DNA of 48,530 nucleotides from Pseudobdellovibrionaceae bacterium (GTDB taxonomy: Bacteria > Bdellovibrionota > Bdellovibrionia > Bdellovibrionales > Bdellovibrionaceae), in NCBI GenBank assembly GCA_030158485.1, contig JAOASS010000008.1:1-48530 (forward strand), read 5' to 3'. The notes below the pieces were generated by a model, which was not told where the DNA came from, did not search any database, and saw only the letters and a program-made list of their open reading frames with translations. Of the stretch, positions 8,662 through 17,339 are shown piece by piece. Made by a program: the position numbers and the translations under genes. Each line of letters opens with the position of its first letter. Within the stretch, counting starts at the first letter, position 1.

Positions 8662-10703
8662 GAAACTCCCCATGTTTTCGAAAACTGAATTATTTTTGCT
8701 GATAAATCAAAAGGAACAGAGCTAGGAACAGTTTGACCTTGAACTATAAAATGATCTGGAAAAGTATTTTTAATTTCATTTTCAAATTGGGATTCGAAAG
8801 CTAAAACCACATTGTACAAGGACTTGAAATTCACTTCAAATGTTATGTTACATTTGAAGTTTTGAATACTCATCATATCTAAAGTGTGTTGAAGACCTTT
8901 TTCAGTTATAAGTCTGGCACTTGAAACTCTTCCTTTTTCAATTAACTCAAAGAGAGTTTTGGCAGATTTTACGATTTTTTCCGGATCAAAATTCTGAGGT
9001 TCATCAAGACTGATTGTGACCACTTTTAAATTTTCTTTTACAAAGTAATCGTGCACTGGGAAAGAATTTTTTTGCTTAAGCCCCACGACTCCTGTGGCCG
9101 GAGTTGACGGAATACTCTGCCCTTCAGTTTCATTATAAAAACTAACATTTCCACTGATAACAGGCGCATCCCAAAGCCGAGCCGAATGAGCGATTGCTTC
9201 AACGCTTGCAACAAATTCGGACATGATTTCAGGGTTTTCTGGATTTCCAAAATTAAGACAATCCGTGATTGCAACAGGCCAAGCTCCCGAACAAACCATC
9301 TTAATCGAGGGTTCAAAAATTGTGTCATAAGCCCCCACCACAGGATCTTGCTTCATCAACCAAGGTCTACAACCCAAAGCAATTGACAAAGCCCGACCAC
9401 TTTCAAGTCGCACGAGTGCTACAGGATGACCTGCTTCTTGCATCGTTCTTAAGCCCACTCGCTGATCATACTGGCGGTAAATCCATTTTTTAGAATCACT
9501 CGTTGGTTTTTTTCCAGGATACTGAATTTCATTTTTAATTTTTAATTTTGAATAAGGTCTTTGATACATCGGCGCATTTTCAACTAATAAGTCTGGATCG
9601 ATTTTCGTCAAAATTTCGTTTTTCCACAAAAGCTCGATTTCACGGCCAGCCACGACTTGACCAATAGGCGTTGATTCTAAACCCCAATGAGCAAAAACTT
9701 TTTGAATGGCTTCAAGCTTTGAAGGCTCACAAACTAAGAGCATTCTTTCCTGACTTTCAGAAAGTAAAATTTCTTCTGGTCCCAACCTTGAGTCTCTTAA
9801 GGGAACTTGATCTAACTGAAGGCGCAGTCCAACTTTTCCCTTACTCGCCATTTCAAAAGAAGATGATGTTAAACCAGCAGCTCCCATATCCTGCATTGCG
9901 ACCACAAGATCCTGATCCAAAATTTCTAAACAAGCTTCAATCAAAAGTTTTTCGTAAAAAGGATCGCCAATCTGAACCGTGGGGCGCTTGGATTCCATAT
10001 CTTCCGTAAAAGCTTCACTGGCCATGGAAGCTCCATGAACCCCATCTGATCCAGTTTTGGCACCCACATAAACAACTAAATTTCCAATACCTTGAGCACT
10101 TGAAACTGTCACTTTTCGATTATTTTCGAAAAGTCCCAAAGCAAAAGCATTGACGAGAATATTCTGATTGTATTCAGGCATCGCATAAGTCGCTCCCGTC
10201 ACCGTGGGAACACCAACACAGTTTCCATAGTAAGAGATCCCTTTCACCACTCGCTTCATTAATGTTTTCATCCGCGGAGCCTCTGCTTCTCCAAAACAAA
10301 GATAATCAGCAATCGCAATCGGTCGAGCTCCCATCGTAAAAATGTCTCTTAAAATTCCACCCACACCAGTTGCCGCTCCGTGAAAAGGCTCAATAAAGCT
10401 GGGGTGATTATGACTTTCCATTTTAAAAGCGATTCTTTCATTTTCACCTAAATCCACAACGCCTGCATTTTCACCTTCAGCTGTCAAAACCCGTGGGTGC
10501 TTCCAAGCAAATTTTTTAAGATGAATTTTTGAACTTTTATAAGAACAGTGTTCGCTCCATAAAGCTGAAAAAAGAGCCCACTCAATACTTCGAGGTTCTC
10601 TTTTTAAAAGATTTTTCATGAGTTCATACTCACTGATTCGCAGTCGGTATTTTTTTAGTTTTTCTTGAAGAGTCTTATCTAAAGTTAAATCCAAAATTTC
10701 CAC
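8658..10703 (-). CDS. purL: Phosphoribosylformylglycinamidine synthase, small PurL subunit
   Basis: PurL converts FGAR to FGAM with ATP, taking ammonia from PurQ with PurS as linker. The start is a GTG at 10703 with GGAGG 9 bases upstream, inside the purQ tail. Key motifs are SEHCSYK (50-56, catalytic His52), NHPSFIEP with the ATP-binding region GAATGVGGILRD, and a second AIRS-like half with DCLNFGNPENPE and ISGNVSFYNE. At 681 residues it is shorter than the usual small PurL. Near the C-terminus the segment that is normally DLSDGGLAVALAE is unrecognisable, reading LITEKGLQHTLDM instead, so the last subdomain is divergent. The catalytic half is intact. Confidence 0.93.
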   Translation of the reverse strand: MEILDLTLDKTLQEKLKKYRLRISEYELMKNLLKREPRSIEWALFSALWSEHCSYKSSKIHLKKFAWKHPRVLTAEGENAGVVDLGENERIAFKMESHNHPSFIEPFHGAATGVGGILRDIFTMGARPIAIADYLCFGEAEAPRMKTLMKRVVKGISYYGNCVGVPTVTGATYAMPEYNQNILVNAFALGLFENNRKVTVSSAQGIGNLVVYVGAKTGSDGVHGASMASEAFTEDMESKRPTVQIGDPFYEKLLIEACLEILDQDLVVAMQDMGAAGLTSSSFEMASKGKVGLRLQLDQVPLRDSRLGPEEILLSESQERMLLVCEPSKLEAIQKVFAHWGLESTPIGQVVAGREIELLWKNEILTKIDPDLLVENAPMYQRPYSKLKIKNEIQYPGKKPTSDSKKWIYRQYDQRVGLRTMQEAGHPVALVRLESGRALSIALGCRPWLMKQDPVVGAYDTIFEPSIKMVCSGAWPVAITDCLNFGNPENPEIMSEFVASVEAIAHSARLWDAPVISGNVSFYNETEGQSIPSTPATGVVGLKQKNSFPVHDYFVKENLKVVTISLDEPQNFDPEKIVKSAKTLFELIEKGRVSSARLITEKGLQHTLDMMSIQNFKCNITFEVNFKSLYNVVLAFESQFENEIKNTFPDHFIVQGQTVPSSVPFDLSAKIIQFSKTWGVS
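8659..8670 (-). promoter_or_regulatory. purL/purF translational coupling site with ribosome-binding site
   Basis: On the minus strand the bases read GGGAG, TTTC, ATGA: a Shine-Dalgarno sequence, a 4-base spacer, then the purF ATG overlapping the purL TGA. This is the evidence for the purF start at 8661. Confidence 0.75.
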
Positions 10704-11296
10704 CCATCAATTCCTCCCATCCAGTCTTGGTAAGCCCGTTCTGGATGCGGCATAAGTCCCCTGACATTTCCGCTCAAATTAGTCACGCCGGCAATCTGAT
10801 CCACTGAACCATTTAACATTTGAGTGTACTGCCACCAAACTTGATTTTGATCCCAAAGTTTTTTTCTATCTTCTTCATGAATAAAATATCGTCCATCACC
10901 ATGAGCAATAGGAAGTTGGATCAATTGTTTGGTCGAAGGCGATTTCAATTCCGCCCAGTCATCAATAAATTCTCCGCCGGAATTGGGAATTAAAGCACCT
11001 GGCAAAAGACCCGCTTCACATAAAATTTGAAATCCATTACAAATACCTAAAACTGGTTTTCCTTGATTCGCGACTTCTTTGACACTGTTCATAATGGGGC
11101 TGCGGGCGGCAACAGCACCGGACCTTAAATAATCACCAAAACTAAAACCGCCGGGAAGAACCAAAGCTTCAACTTCTTGGCTTGAAAACAAATCTTCATG
11201 CCAGTAAAACTGGGGCTGATGTCCCTGATCCTGTAACCACTTATAAACATCACGGTCACAATTTGTTCCGGGAAATCGAACAACTCCTATTTTCAT
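10685..11296 (-). CDS. purQ: FGAM synthase glutaminase subunit PurQ
   Basis: A class I glutamine amidotransferase of 203 residues that supplies ammonia to PurL. It shows RFPGTNCDRD at the start, the oxyanion strand LPGGFSFGDYLR, the nucleophile elbow GICNGFQ (Cys near 85) and the His-Glu pair in MPHPERAY. It overlaps purS by 4 bases and purL by 19 bases. Length is slightly below that of other PurQ proteins but all catalytic residues are present. Confidence 0.95.
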   Translation of the reverse strand: MKIGVVRFPGTNCDRDVYKWLQDQGHQPQFYWHEDLFSSQEVEALVLPGGFSFGDYLRSGAVAARSPIMNSVKEVANQGKPVLGICNGFQILCEAGLLPGALIPNSGGEFIDDWAELKSPSTKQLIQLPIAHGDGRYFIHEEDRKKLWDQNQVWWQYTQMLNGSVDQIAGVTNLSGNVRGLMPHPERAYQDWMGGIDGWKFWI

Positions 11297-11523
11297 TCAA
11301 TCACCGCCACTTCAACGAGAGGATTGTAAAGCCCTAAAGCCAAAGCCTTTTTTAAAACAGCTTCTGGATTTGAAATCTCTTGATCTGCTGTTAGTTCGAT
11401 TAATTTTCCCACTCGAACATTGGAAAATGGCAATTGATTATGGTTCAGCATTTGTAAAACAGTGCGCCCTTGAACATCTAACACTTCCGCACGCGGCAAA
11501 ATTCGAATAAACCAAGTTTTCAT
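11293..11523 (-). CDS. purS: FGAM synthase subunit PurS
   Basis: A 76-residue protein that links PurQ and PurL in three-subunit FGAM synthases. The features are the family's short beta-alpha-beta pattern: DVQGRTVLQML near the start, VRVGKLIEL in the middle, and an acidic/hydrophobic end with NPLVEVAVIE. Gene order purC-purS-purQ-purL and 4-base overlaps on both sides support the call. Confidence 0.92.
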   Translation of the reverse strand: MKTWFIRILPRAEVLDVQGRTVLQMLNHNQLPFSNVRVGKLIELTADQEISNPEAVLKKALALGLYNPLVEVAVIE

Positions 11524-12236
11524 ATTTCAATTCCTATTTTTTGAGCTATTTTTTTATAAGCCTCGCCAACATCGCCTAAATCACGGCGAAAAACATCTTT
11601 ATCTAATTTTTCTTGAGTTTTTTGATCCCAAAGTCGGCACGAATCAGGGGTGATCTCATCAGCCAAATAAAGTTTAGAAGATTCGTCTTTTCCCATTTCG
11701 ATTTTAAAATCAATTAAATCCACACCTACATGATTAAAAAACTGAAGAAGTTCTAGATTAATTTTTAAAGCCAAAACCTGCGCCGCTTTGATTTCATCAA
11801 AAGTCATGATTTCCAAAGTTTCAATTTGATTTTCAGTCAGCAAAGGATCTTGGAGAGTATCATTTTTCAGATAAAATTCCACAAGGGGTTTCTTCAGCTG
11901 AATTCCTTCAGCAAAACCCAAACGTTGAGCCAACGATCCCGCCGTTTTATTTCGAACCACTACTTCAACCGGTAGCATTTTAAGCTTTAAAACACGAATT
12001 CGGTTTTGATCCAAGACTTCAACGACGTGATGGGCCACACCTTTTTCGGATAACATTTCAAAAACTTTTTGGCTGAATTTTAAATTGAGCTGACCTTTTT
12101 GCGAAAACTGACCTTTTTTCTGGGCGTTAAAAGCTGTTAAGCTGTCTTTAAATTCCATTATGACTGTTGGTTGACCCTTAACAGTTTTAAAATCGTCGTA
12201 AATTTTCTTCGCTTTTCCTTCATAAATCAGTTTCAT
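11520..12236 (-). CDS. purC: SAICAR synthetase
   Basis: PurC joins aspartate to CAIR using ATP. The 238-residue protein begins with the family signature IYEGKAKKIY and contains DSLTAFNAQKK, VVRNKTAGSLAQRLG and the C-terminal LADEITPDSCRLWD. Length is standard for bacterial single-domain PurC. It overlaps purB and purS by 4 bases each, so translation along the operon is probably coupled. Confidence 0.96.
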   Translation of the reverse strand: MKLIYEGKAKKIYDDFKTVKGQPTVIMEFKDSLTAFNAQKKGQFSQKGQLNLKFSQKVFEMLSEKGVAHHVVEVLDQNRIRVLKLKMLPVEVVVRNKTAGSLAQRLGFAEGIQLKKPLVEFYLKNDTLQDPLLTENQIETLEIMTFDEIKAAQVLALKINLELLQFFNHVGVDLIDFKIEMGKDESSKLYLADEITPDSCRLWDQKTQEKLDKDVFRRDLGDVGEAYKKIAQKIGIEI

Positions 12237-13576
12237 TTTCTTTTTCCTTTTTTAAGACCTAAGATCTTGTGTTTCGAAACCGAAGCCACTGGTAGTTTCT
12301 GAAGTCTGCTTTTAATTGATTTTAAATACCGCTTGGCTTGAAAAATCTCTTCGACTTCTGAAGGCTTTAAAAGTTTTTTAACATCACGATCTTGAAGGAT
12401 CGCTTTTTTTAAATGATCACCCACTTTTAATGAGTGAGATAATCTTTGTACATGAAAATAAGCTTGTTCCCGGGTTAATCCTTTTTCAACAAGACGAAGC
12501 AACAAATGTGAACTGTAAACAAGTCCTTGAGTCGAATCCAGATTTTCAATCATTCTTTTTTTATTCACGATCAAGTTATCAAGAACGCCTCGCATTCTCA
12601 CAAGAGCGTAATCAGCCAAAATAAAACCATCTGGAAAAATGACTCTTTCTACACTGGAATGACTGATATCTCGCTCGTGCCAAAGAGCAATGTTTTCAAA
12701 ACTGCTCAGCATATAACCACGAAGAAGTCTTGCCAACCCCGTGATATTTTCGCTGCTGATTGGATTTTTTTTATGCGGCATCGCCGAAGAACCTTTTTGT
12801 CCCTGGCTGAAACCTTCTTGCACTTCATTGACTTCAGTTCTTTGTAAATGCCGAAGTTCCACAGCCAAACGTTCTAAACTACTTAAAATAAATGCTAAAG
12901 AAGTGATGATTTGCGCATGACGGTCCCGAGGAATCACTTGAGTCGCAAAATGTTCTGGCTTGAGTCCCAATTCTTGAGCCACTTTTATTTCAAGGTCTTC
13001 TGGCAAGCTTGAAAAAGTCCCCACGGCACCGCTCAGTTTACAAATACGATTACTTTCTAAAGCTTGAATCAGCCGCTCTTCGCAACGAACAAGTTCAGAA
13101 TAAAATCCTGCTAGTTTGTAACCGAATGTTGTAGGTTCAGCGGCCATGCCGTGAGTTCGCCCCAAACAAAGCGTCACAGCATGTTCTTTGACTAATTTTT
13201 TAACAGTTTTCTGTAAGTCTTGAAGATCTTGTAAAACTAAAGCACCCGCTTGGCCTATTTGCAAACTCAGAGAAGTGTCAACGACATCGGAAGAAGTCAG
13301 TCCGAAATGGACATATTTTCCATGTTCAGGGCCCACGGACTCCATTAAACTTTGCACAAATGCCATCGTATCGTGCTTCGTCACTTGCTCAAGTTCGTGA
13401 ATTCGCGGCACTTGAAATTTTGCTTTTTTTAAAATACTCAAAGCCGCTGCTCGAGGAATTAATTTCATGCGGGCTTGAACTTGTGCCACTGTGACTTCTA
13501 CTTTTTTCATCGTAGAAAAACGATTTTCTTCATCCCATATAAAGGCCATTTCATGACGTGTATAACGATTAATCAT
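12233..13576 (-). CDS. purB: Adenylosuccinate lyase
   Basis: PurB releases fumarate from SAICAR and from adenylosuccinate, so it serves both IMP formation and AMP synthesis. In 447 residues I see the N-terminal YTRHEMAFIWDE, HFGLTSSDVVDT, the His-containing RTHGMAAEPTTFG, and the superfamily signature GSSAMPHKKNP with the mobile-loop Ser. The C-terminus is Lys-rich. It overlaps the unknown 415-residue gene and purC by 4 bases each. Confidence 0.96.
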   Translation of the reverse strand: MINRYTRHEMAFIWDEENRFSTMKKVEVTVAQVQARMKLIPRAAALSILKKAKFQVPRIHELEQVTKHDTMAFVQSLMESVGPEHGKYVHFGLTSSDVVDTSLSLQIGQAGALVLQDLQDLQKTVKKLVKEHAVTLCLGRTHGMAAEPTTFGYKLAGFYSELVRCEERLIQALESNRICKLSGAVGTFSSLPEDLEIKVAQELGLKPEHFATQVIPRDRHAQIITSLAFILSSLERLAVELRHLQRTEVNEVQEGFSQGQKGSSAMPHKKNPISSENITGLARLLRGYMLSSFENIALWHERDISHSSVERVIFPDGFILADYALVRMRGVLDNLIVNKKRMIENLDSTQGLVYSSHLLLRLVEKGLTREQAYFHVQRLSHSLKVGDHLKKAILQDRDVKKLLKPSEVEEIFQAKRYLKSIKSRLQKLPVASVSKHKILGLKKGKRK

Positions 13577-14820
13577 ATTTCTTTCCCTTTTTGAGCAGCT
13601 GCCATTTTATTCATTCGCTTCCGCCATTCCACCATGACACTTTCAAATATTTTCTTTTGATTGAAAATTAAATCTTGATAAGAAAACTGTTCCCAGACTT
13701 CGGGACTATCAAAATAAAGATTTTTGGATTGAAAATTTCGATGCTTCGTTTCATCTGCATATTGAGAAAAAGGCCGAGGACCGAGTTCTTTTGAAGTATA
13801 TGAAGCTTCTTGCGGTTCATGCACTAACTGAATTTGTAAAGTCTCTAGTTTCACTTTTAATGTAGCCACAATTTCATCTTGAATCGAATGGATATAGCTT
13901 TGATGAAATCTTTTCGAATCAGGTATGCGAACCCAAACATCAAACTGGTCTTCTAAAACCGTGCGCTTCACAATCATCAATTCAGAATGAGTCCAAGGAA
14001 TTTCGCTTGCTTTCATCACAACCATCGCTTGCGGCCAGTGAGCCGTATCAGCTTGCGGATTAATTTGAAACCGAAAACGAACCCAAGCCCATAAAGGCCG
14101 TTTCACATCGCTTCCATAAATTTTTTCTCGCACTTTAAAACTCATATGATCTGTTTCTAAACTGGTCAGTCCCCAAACAACACTGTGAGCTTTGACAACT
14201 CCTTTAACGGGACCCATCACTTCCAGACCCGAAATACTTTCTAACCCAAAACGCACGGCATCTAAAATTTCAACATCTTTCCAGTAAGTCACACCTTGAG
14301 CTTCAATCCAGTCTTGTCTTTTTTCTAAACCCGTCCGACTGGGATAACGAACACTCATGGGACTTGAAATGGAAACTCGTGAGCCCGTGAGATTTTCAGG
14401 TGACCACATCTTAAAACGAGTATTCTGTAAAGACCGAGCCATCCAAGGTAAAACAAGTTCTTCAAAATGATGATGAGCTTGATAGTTTTGTGTTTCCTTA
14501 AGCCAACCTCGGCTTTTTAATTGATGAGGGCTGAGGGGCCCCCGCAAACTAACAGGGCCTGAATCCGTCCAAATCACCAAGCCATCATCACAATCAATAT
14601 TCAAATCCCCGTAATTGAGAATTTCCCCCCAAGAAGCGATAGGCTTTTCCGCACTAAAAGTGGCAAAGGGTCCTTCGCGATCTTCAAGCGGCCAGGAACC
14701 TAATTTTTCAGTCACATCGAGATGCAATGTTTTAAGGCCGACTCTTGAAAATTCAGCACTCAAAGGATCGAGCTGACCGAAAGAACTCACTAAAATGACA
14801 TCATAAGTGTTCATAATCAA
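13573..14820 (-). CDS. Uncharacterised protein embedded in the purine operon
   Basis: 415 residues, no signal peptide and no membrane segment. I do not recognise a family. The N-terminus (YDVILVSSFGQLDPLSAEF, then LKTLHLDV ending in an acidic residue) has the beta-alpha-beta layout of an FAD/NAD(P) Rossmann domain but lacks a clean GxGxxG; it may be a degenerate flavoprotein-like fold. The middle is rich in Trp and Arg and the C-terminus is basic. The start overlaps purN by 20 bases (14 if the Met at residue 3 is used) and the stop overlaps purB by 4, so it is firmly part of the pur transcription unit. A purine role is inferred only from position. Confidence 0.8.
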   Translation of the reverse strand: MIMNTYDVILVSSFGQLDPLSAEFSRVGLKTLHLDVTEKLGSWPLEDREGPFATFSAEKPIASWGEILNYGDLNIDCDDGLVIWTDSGPVSLRGPLSPHQLKSRGWLKETQNYQAHHHFEELVLPWMARSLQNTRFKMWSPENLTGSRVSISSPMSVRYPSRTGLEKRQDWIEAQGVTYWKDVEILDAVRFGLESISGLEVMGPVKGVVKAHSVVWGLTSLETDHMSFKVREKIYGSDVKRPLWAWVRFRFQINPQADTAHWPQAMVVMKASEIPWTHSELMIVKRTVLEDQFDVWVRIPDSKRFHQSYIHSIQDEIVATLKVKLETLQIQLVHEPQEASYTSKELGPRPFSQYADETKHRNFQSKNLYFDSPEVWEQFSYQDLIFNQKKIFESVMVEWRKRMNKMAAAQKGKEI

Positions 14821-15340
14821 AAACCTCTCTGATTAATTGCTGCTCAGTCCATGACAGCTTCATCTGATCCCAGTTTTGATTTTCAGAACGAAAAATTTTT
14901 TTTTGGCGAATGACTTGGCCAGCATCCAACTCGGAAGTTACAAAGTGAACGCTGGCACCGAGATTCGCTTTGTCAGCCCAAGCCCTTTCAAAAGAATGAA
15001 GTCCTGGATAAAGTGGCAATAAACTGGGATGAAGATTCACGATTTTATTTTTCCATTTTTGCACAAAATCTTCTGGCAAAACACGCATAAAGCCTAAAAG
15101 AAATATTTTTTGAATACGGTGGTTTAAAAGATCCTGATGCAAGCTTTCCCAATCAAAACTTTTTAAGTTCGGTGAAAGCACTTGCACCGGTATCCCCATT
15201 CGCTTAGCTTTTGAAAGACCAGGGACACCAGGCTTTGAACTGTAAACTTTCAGAGGAAGCGGATCGTGCCCCCGGTCTAGTAGTGCTTGCAAGTTGGACC
15301 CTGTTCCTGAAATCAAAACAGCCCACCGCAAGCTTTTCAT
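14801..15340 (-). CDS. purN: Phosphoribosylglycinamide formyltransferase
   Basis: PurN transfers a formyl group from 10-formyl-THF to GAR. The protein of 179 residues has the N-terminal ISGTGSNLQALLD, the formyltransferase core NLHPSLLPLYPG with the catalytic Asn and His, and GASVHFV followed by ELDAGQVI with the catalytic Asp. It lies 3 bases downstream of purM and overlaps the next gene. It is slightly shorter than the roughly 200-residue norm but complete. Confidence 0.94.
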   Translation of the reverse strand: MKSLRWAVLISGTGSNLQALLDRGHDPLPLKVYSSKPGVPGLSKAKRMGIPVQVLSPNLKSFDWESLHQDLLNHRIQKIFLLGFMRVLPEDFVQKWKNKIVNLHPSLLPLYPGLHSFERAWADKANLGASVHFVTSELDAGQVIRQKKIFRSENQNWDQMKLSWTEQQLIREVFDYEHL

Positions 15341-15343
15341 ACT

Positions 15344-16363
15344 TTAAGCCTTTTCTTTCCAGCGAAAAGTGCTTTCTTGACCAGAAGATTCAACTTCGAC
15401 AACACCTAACTTCCAATTTTTAAATTCCGATTCTTTTAGGTGATGTTTCAAGTTTTCTTCTTCTTCAGGTGCCACAGCTAGTACAAAACCGACTCCGCAG
15501 TTCAAAGTGATATACATTTCTTCATCTGACATCTGAGATCTTTTTTGAACTTCTTGAAATAAGGGGGGCATTTTATAAGGAATCAATCGAGCACTTGTCT
15601 GAGCCGGCAAAATCCTCAGAATATTTTCAAAGCCGGAACCCGTAATATGGGCAGCTGCTTGAATTTGAACTTTTGCTTTTTTCAATTTTTGCACAGTTTC
15701 AACATAAAGAGCTGTCGGAGTCAGAAGCTTTTCAGCCCACTGATCCATATCATTTTCAAAAACTTTTCTTAAAAGTGAATAGCCGTTGCTGTGAAAGCCA
15801 GAGCTTTCAATCGCCCAAAGCACACTCCCCGGCTGAACGCGGTGGGGTCCCCAAACTTGATCTTCGTCAACAAGTCCTGTGGCAAAACCAGCGCAATCAA
15901 ATTCATTACCCCGGTAAAGTCCCGGCATTTCTGCTGTTTCTCCGCCGATTAAAACACAACCTGATTTTTCACAGGCTTCACGAACGCTTGTTAAAAATAT
16001 TTTCGTTTGATTCAAATCCAATTTGCCGCTGGCCCAATAGTCTAGAAAAAAATAAGGATCCCCGCCCGTGCAAATCAAATCATTTACATTCATCGCGACC
16101 AGGTCCTGACCCAAACCTTCTAGCTTTTTATATTGAGCTGCTAAAATGGCTTTTGTTCCGACCCCATCAGTGCAACTGACAAGAAGTGGTTTTTGATACA
16201 GATTCAAAGGCAGCCGAGTCAAACTAGCAAAACCCCCAATTCCGTCAACCACAAGAGGATGAGATTTTTTTTGAGAAGCTTGAAGCCAATCCACAAGTGA
16301 ATCGCCGGCTTTGATATCGACACCAGAACTTTGATATTGAAGAGATGAGTTTTTATTTGTCAT
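15344..16363 (-). CDS. purM: Phosphoribosylformylglycinamidine cyclo-ligase (AIR synthetase)
   Basis: PurM closes the imidazole ring of FGAM using ATP. Its 339 residues show VVDGIGGFASL, the signature CTDGVGTKAILA, MNVNDLICTGGDPYFFLDY, IGGETAEMPG and ESSGFHSNGYSLLRK. It is the first gene of the purine operon, divergent from an outer-membrane protein gene across about 205 bases. The ribosome-binding site is weak; a perfect palindrome GATCCGGATC lies just before the start. Confidence 0.95.
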   Translation of the reverse strand: MTNKNSSLQYQSSGVDIKAGDSLVDWLQASQKKSHPLVVDGIGGFASLTRLPLNLYQKPLLVSCTDGVGTKAILAAQYKKLEGLGQDLVAMNVNDLICTGGDPYFFLDYWASGKLDLNQTKIFLTSVREACEKSGCVLIGGETAEMPGLYRGNEFDCAGFATGLVDEDQVWGPHRVQPGSVLWAIESSGFHSNGYSLLRKVFENDMDQWAEKLLTPTALYVETVQKLKKAKVQIQAAAHITGSGFENILRILPAQTSARLIPYKMPPLFQEVQKRSQMSDEEMYITLNCGVGFVLAVAPEEEENLKHHLKESEFKNWKLGVVEVESSGQESTFRWKEKA

Positions 16364-16568
16364 AGAGTTGATCCGGATCTTACGTAAAAATGTTCGAGAA
16401 GAAAATGATTTGATTTTGACTCAATCTGGCACAATACAACCCTAACAAACCCGGGCTTTTGAGTTGTCTTTTTAGAAGTGTCTCACCTTGATACGGTCCT
16501 TATCTTTACCAATATTTGACCTTGGCTCTGAAGCCTTGAATACTAGATAATAGACTGAGGGGTGAATT
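16364..16568. promoter_or_regulatory. Divergent promoter region of the purine operon and an outer-membrane protein gene
   Basis: About 205 non-coding bases between two divergent genes must hold both promoters. On the plus strand TTGACC at 16516-16521 and TACTAG/GATAAT around 16541-16551 are possible elements, though spacing is loose. A perfect 10-bp palindrome GATCCGGATC is at 16370-16379, seven bases from the purM ATG. I see no purine riboswitch fold. Confidence 0.4.
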
Positions 16569-17288
16569 ATGGTCCGTCTTGTTATTCTGTTGGCTTTAGC
16601 CAGTACTTTACTTTTGAGTCCTGTTCCATCATGGGCTCAAACTGACCCCGAAGAAGCTTATGATCCCTTTTCAGACTACAGTGAATTCGATGAAGCTTCA
16701 GATGAAGAAGCGGATATTAATTTTTTTAGAAATGGGCGTTTTTTAACAGTGGGCTTGGCTGTAGGCCCCCAAATTTTTACTGACGGAATGTCAAAAGCTT
16801 ACGGGGATGCCCCAGCCACGGGTCTTTATGTTTCTTACTTTTTTGACATGAGACTTGCGATGTCTTTAGGCCTCGTTGCAGCGGATCACAGCGTTTCTCT
16901 TGAAACTGTGAATCAAACTTACACCGGCACCGTGTCAATAAACGAAGTCAATTTCCACTTAAAGTACTACTTGAATACCCAAAATATGCAAAAAGGAATC
17001 GCCGATTTAAATCCTTATCTGACAGGCGGTCTTTCCCAAGTCACAAGAAGTTATTCGATTGTAGAATTGCTGACGACTTCTAAAGAAACTCTCACTTCCA
17101 CAGACTTAGGAGGCGGAATTGAAATCCCTCTTTTAAGAAAAAAAGCTTACATTGGATTTCAAGCGATTTACCACTTTATTACTTTCAACGACGAAAATAA
17201 AGCCACCGTCAACGGAGTCGATCAACTGCTTTATAAAATCAACGGTGATTATATGAATGTTCAGTTTATTTTAGGTATGAACTTCTAA
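16569..17288 (+). CDS. Outer-membrane beta-barrel-like protein
   Basis: 239 residues with a signal peptide (cleavage likely after SWA at about 23), then a very acidic stretch of roughly 25 residues. Alternating hydrophobic beta-strands follow, with glycine-aromatic patterns, and the chain ends in the terminal Phe typical of outer-membrane barrels. GAGGGG six bases before the ATG is a strong ribosome-binding site. It resembles small OmpA/OmpW-size barrels of about eight strands. It is a single gene with a hairpin behind it. Function unknown. Confidence 0.75.
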   Translation: MVRLVILLALASTLLLSPVPSWAQTDPEEAYDPFSDYSEFDEASDEEADINFFRNGRFLTVGLAVGPQIFTDGMSKAYGDAPATGLYVSYFFDMRLAMSLGLVAADHSVSLETVNQTYTGTVSINEVNFHLKYYLNTQNMQKGIADLNPYLTGGLSQVTRSYSIVELLTTSKETLTSTDLGGGIEIPLLRKKAYIGFQAIYHFITFNDENKATVNGVDQLLYKINGDYMNVQFILGMNF

Positions 17289-17300
17289 CAAACAGCAACC

Positions 17301-17328
17301 CTTTAGAACCCCATGAAGGGTTCTAAAG
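17301..17328. terminator. Hairpin between convergent genes
   Basis: Perfect 11-base inverted repeat CTTTAGAACCC (17301-17311) / GGGTTCTAAAG (17318-17328) with a 6-base loop. It lies between the ends of the plus-strand barrel gene and the minus-strand symporter gene. There is no long T-run, so it is a probable rather than textbook terminator that may serve both directions. Confidence 0.65.
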
Positions 17329-17339
17329 TAGGTTTCTCA

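Noticed and set aside
15673-16179. 168-residue plus-strand frame opposite purM
   Set aside because: Lies entirely antisense to a clear purM; composition of a shadow frame.
16364-16568. Purine riboswitch before purM
   Set aside because: No conserved three-way junction or purine-aptamer core can be recognised; only a short palindrome is seen.
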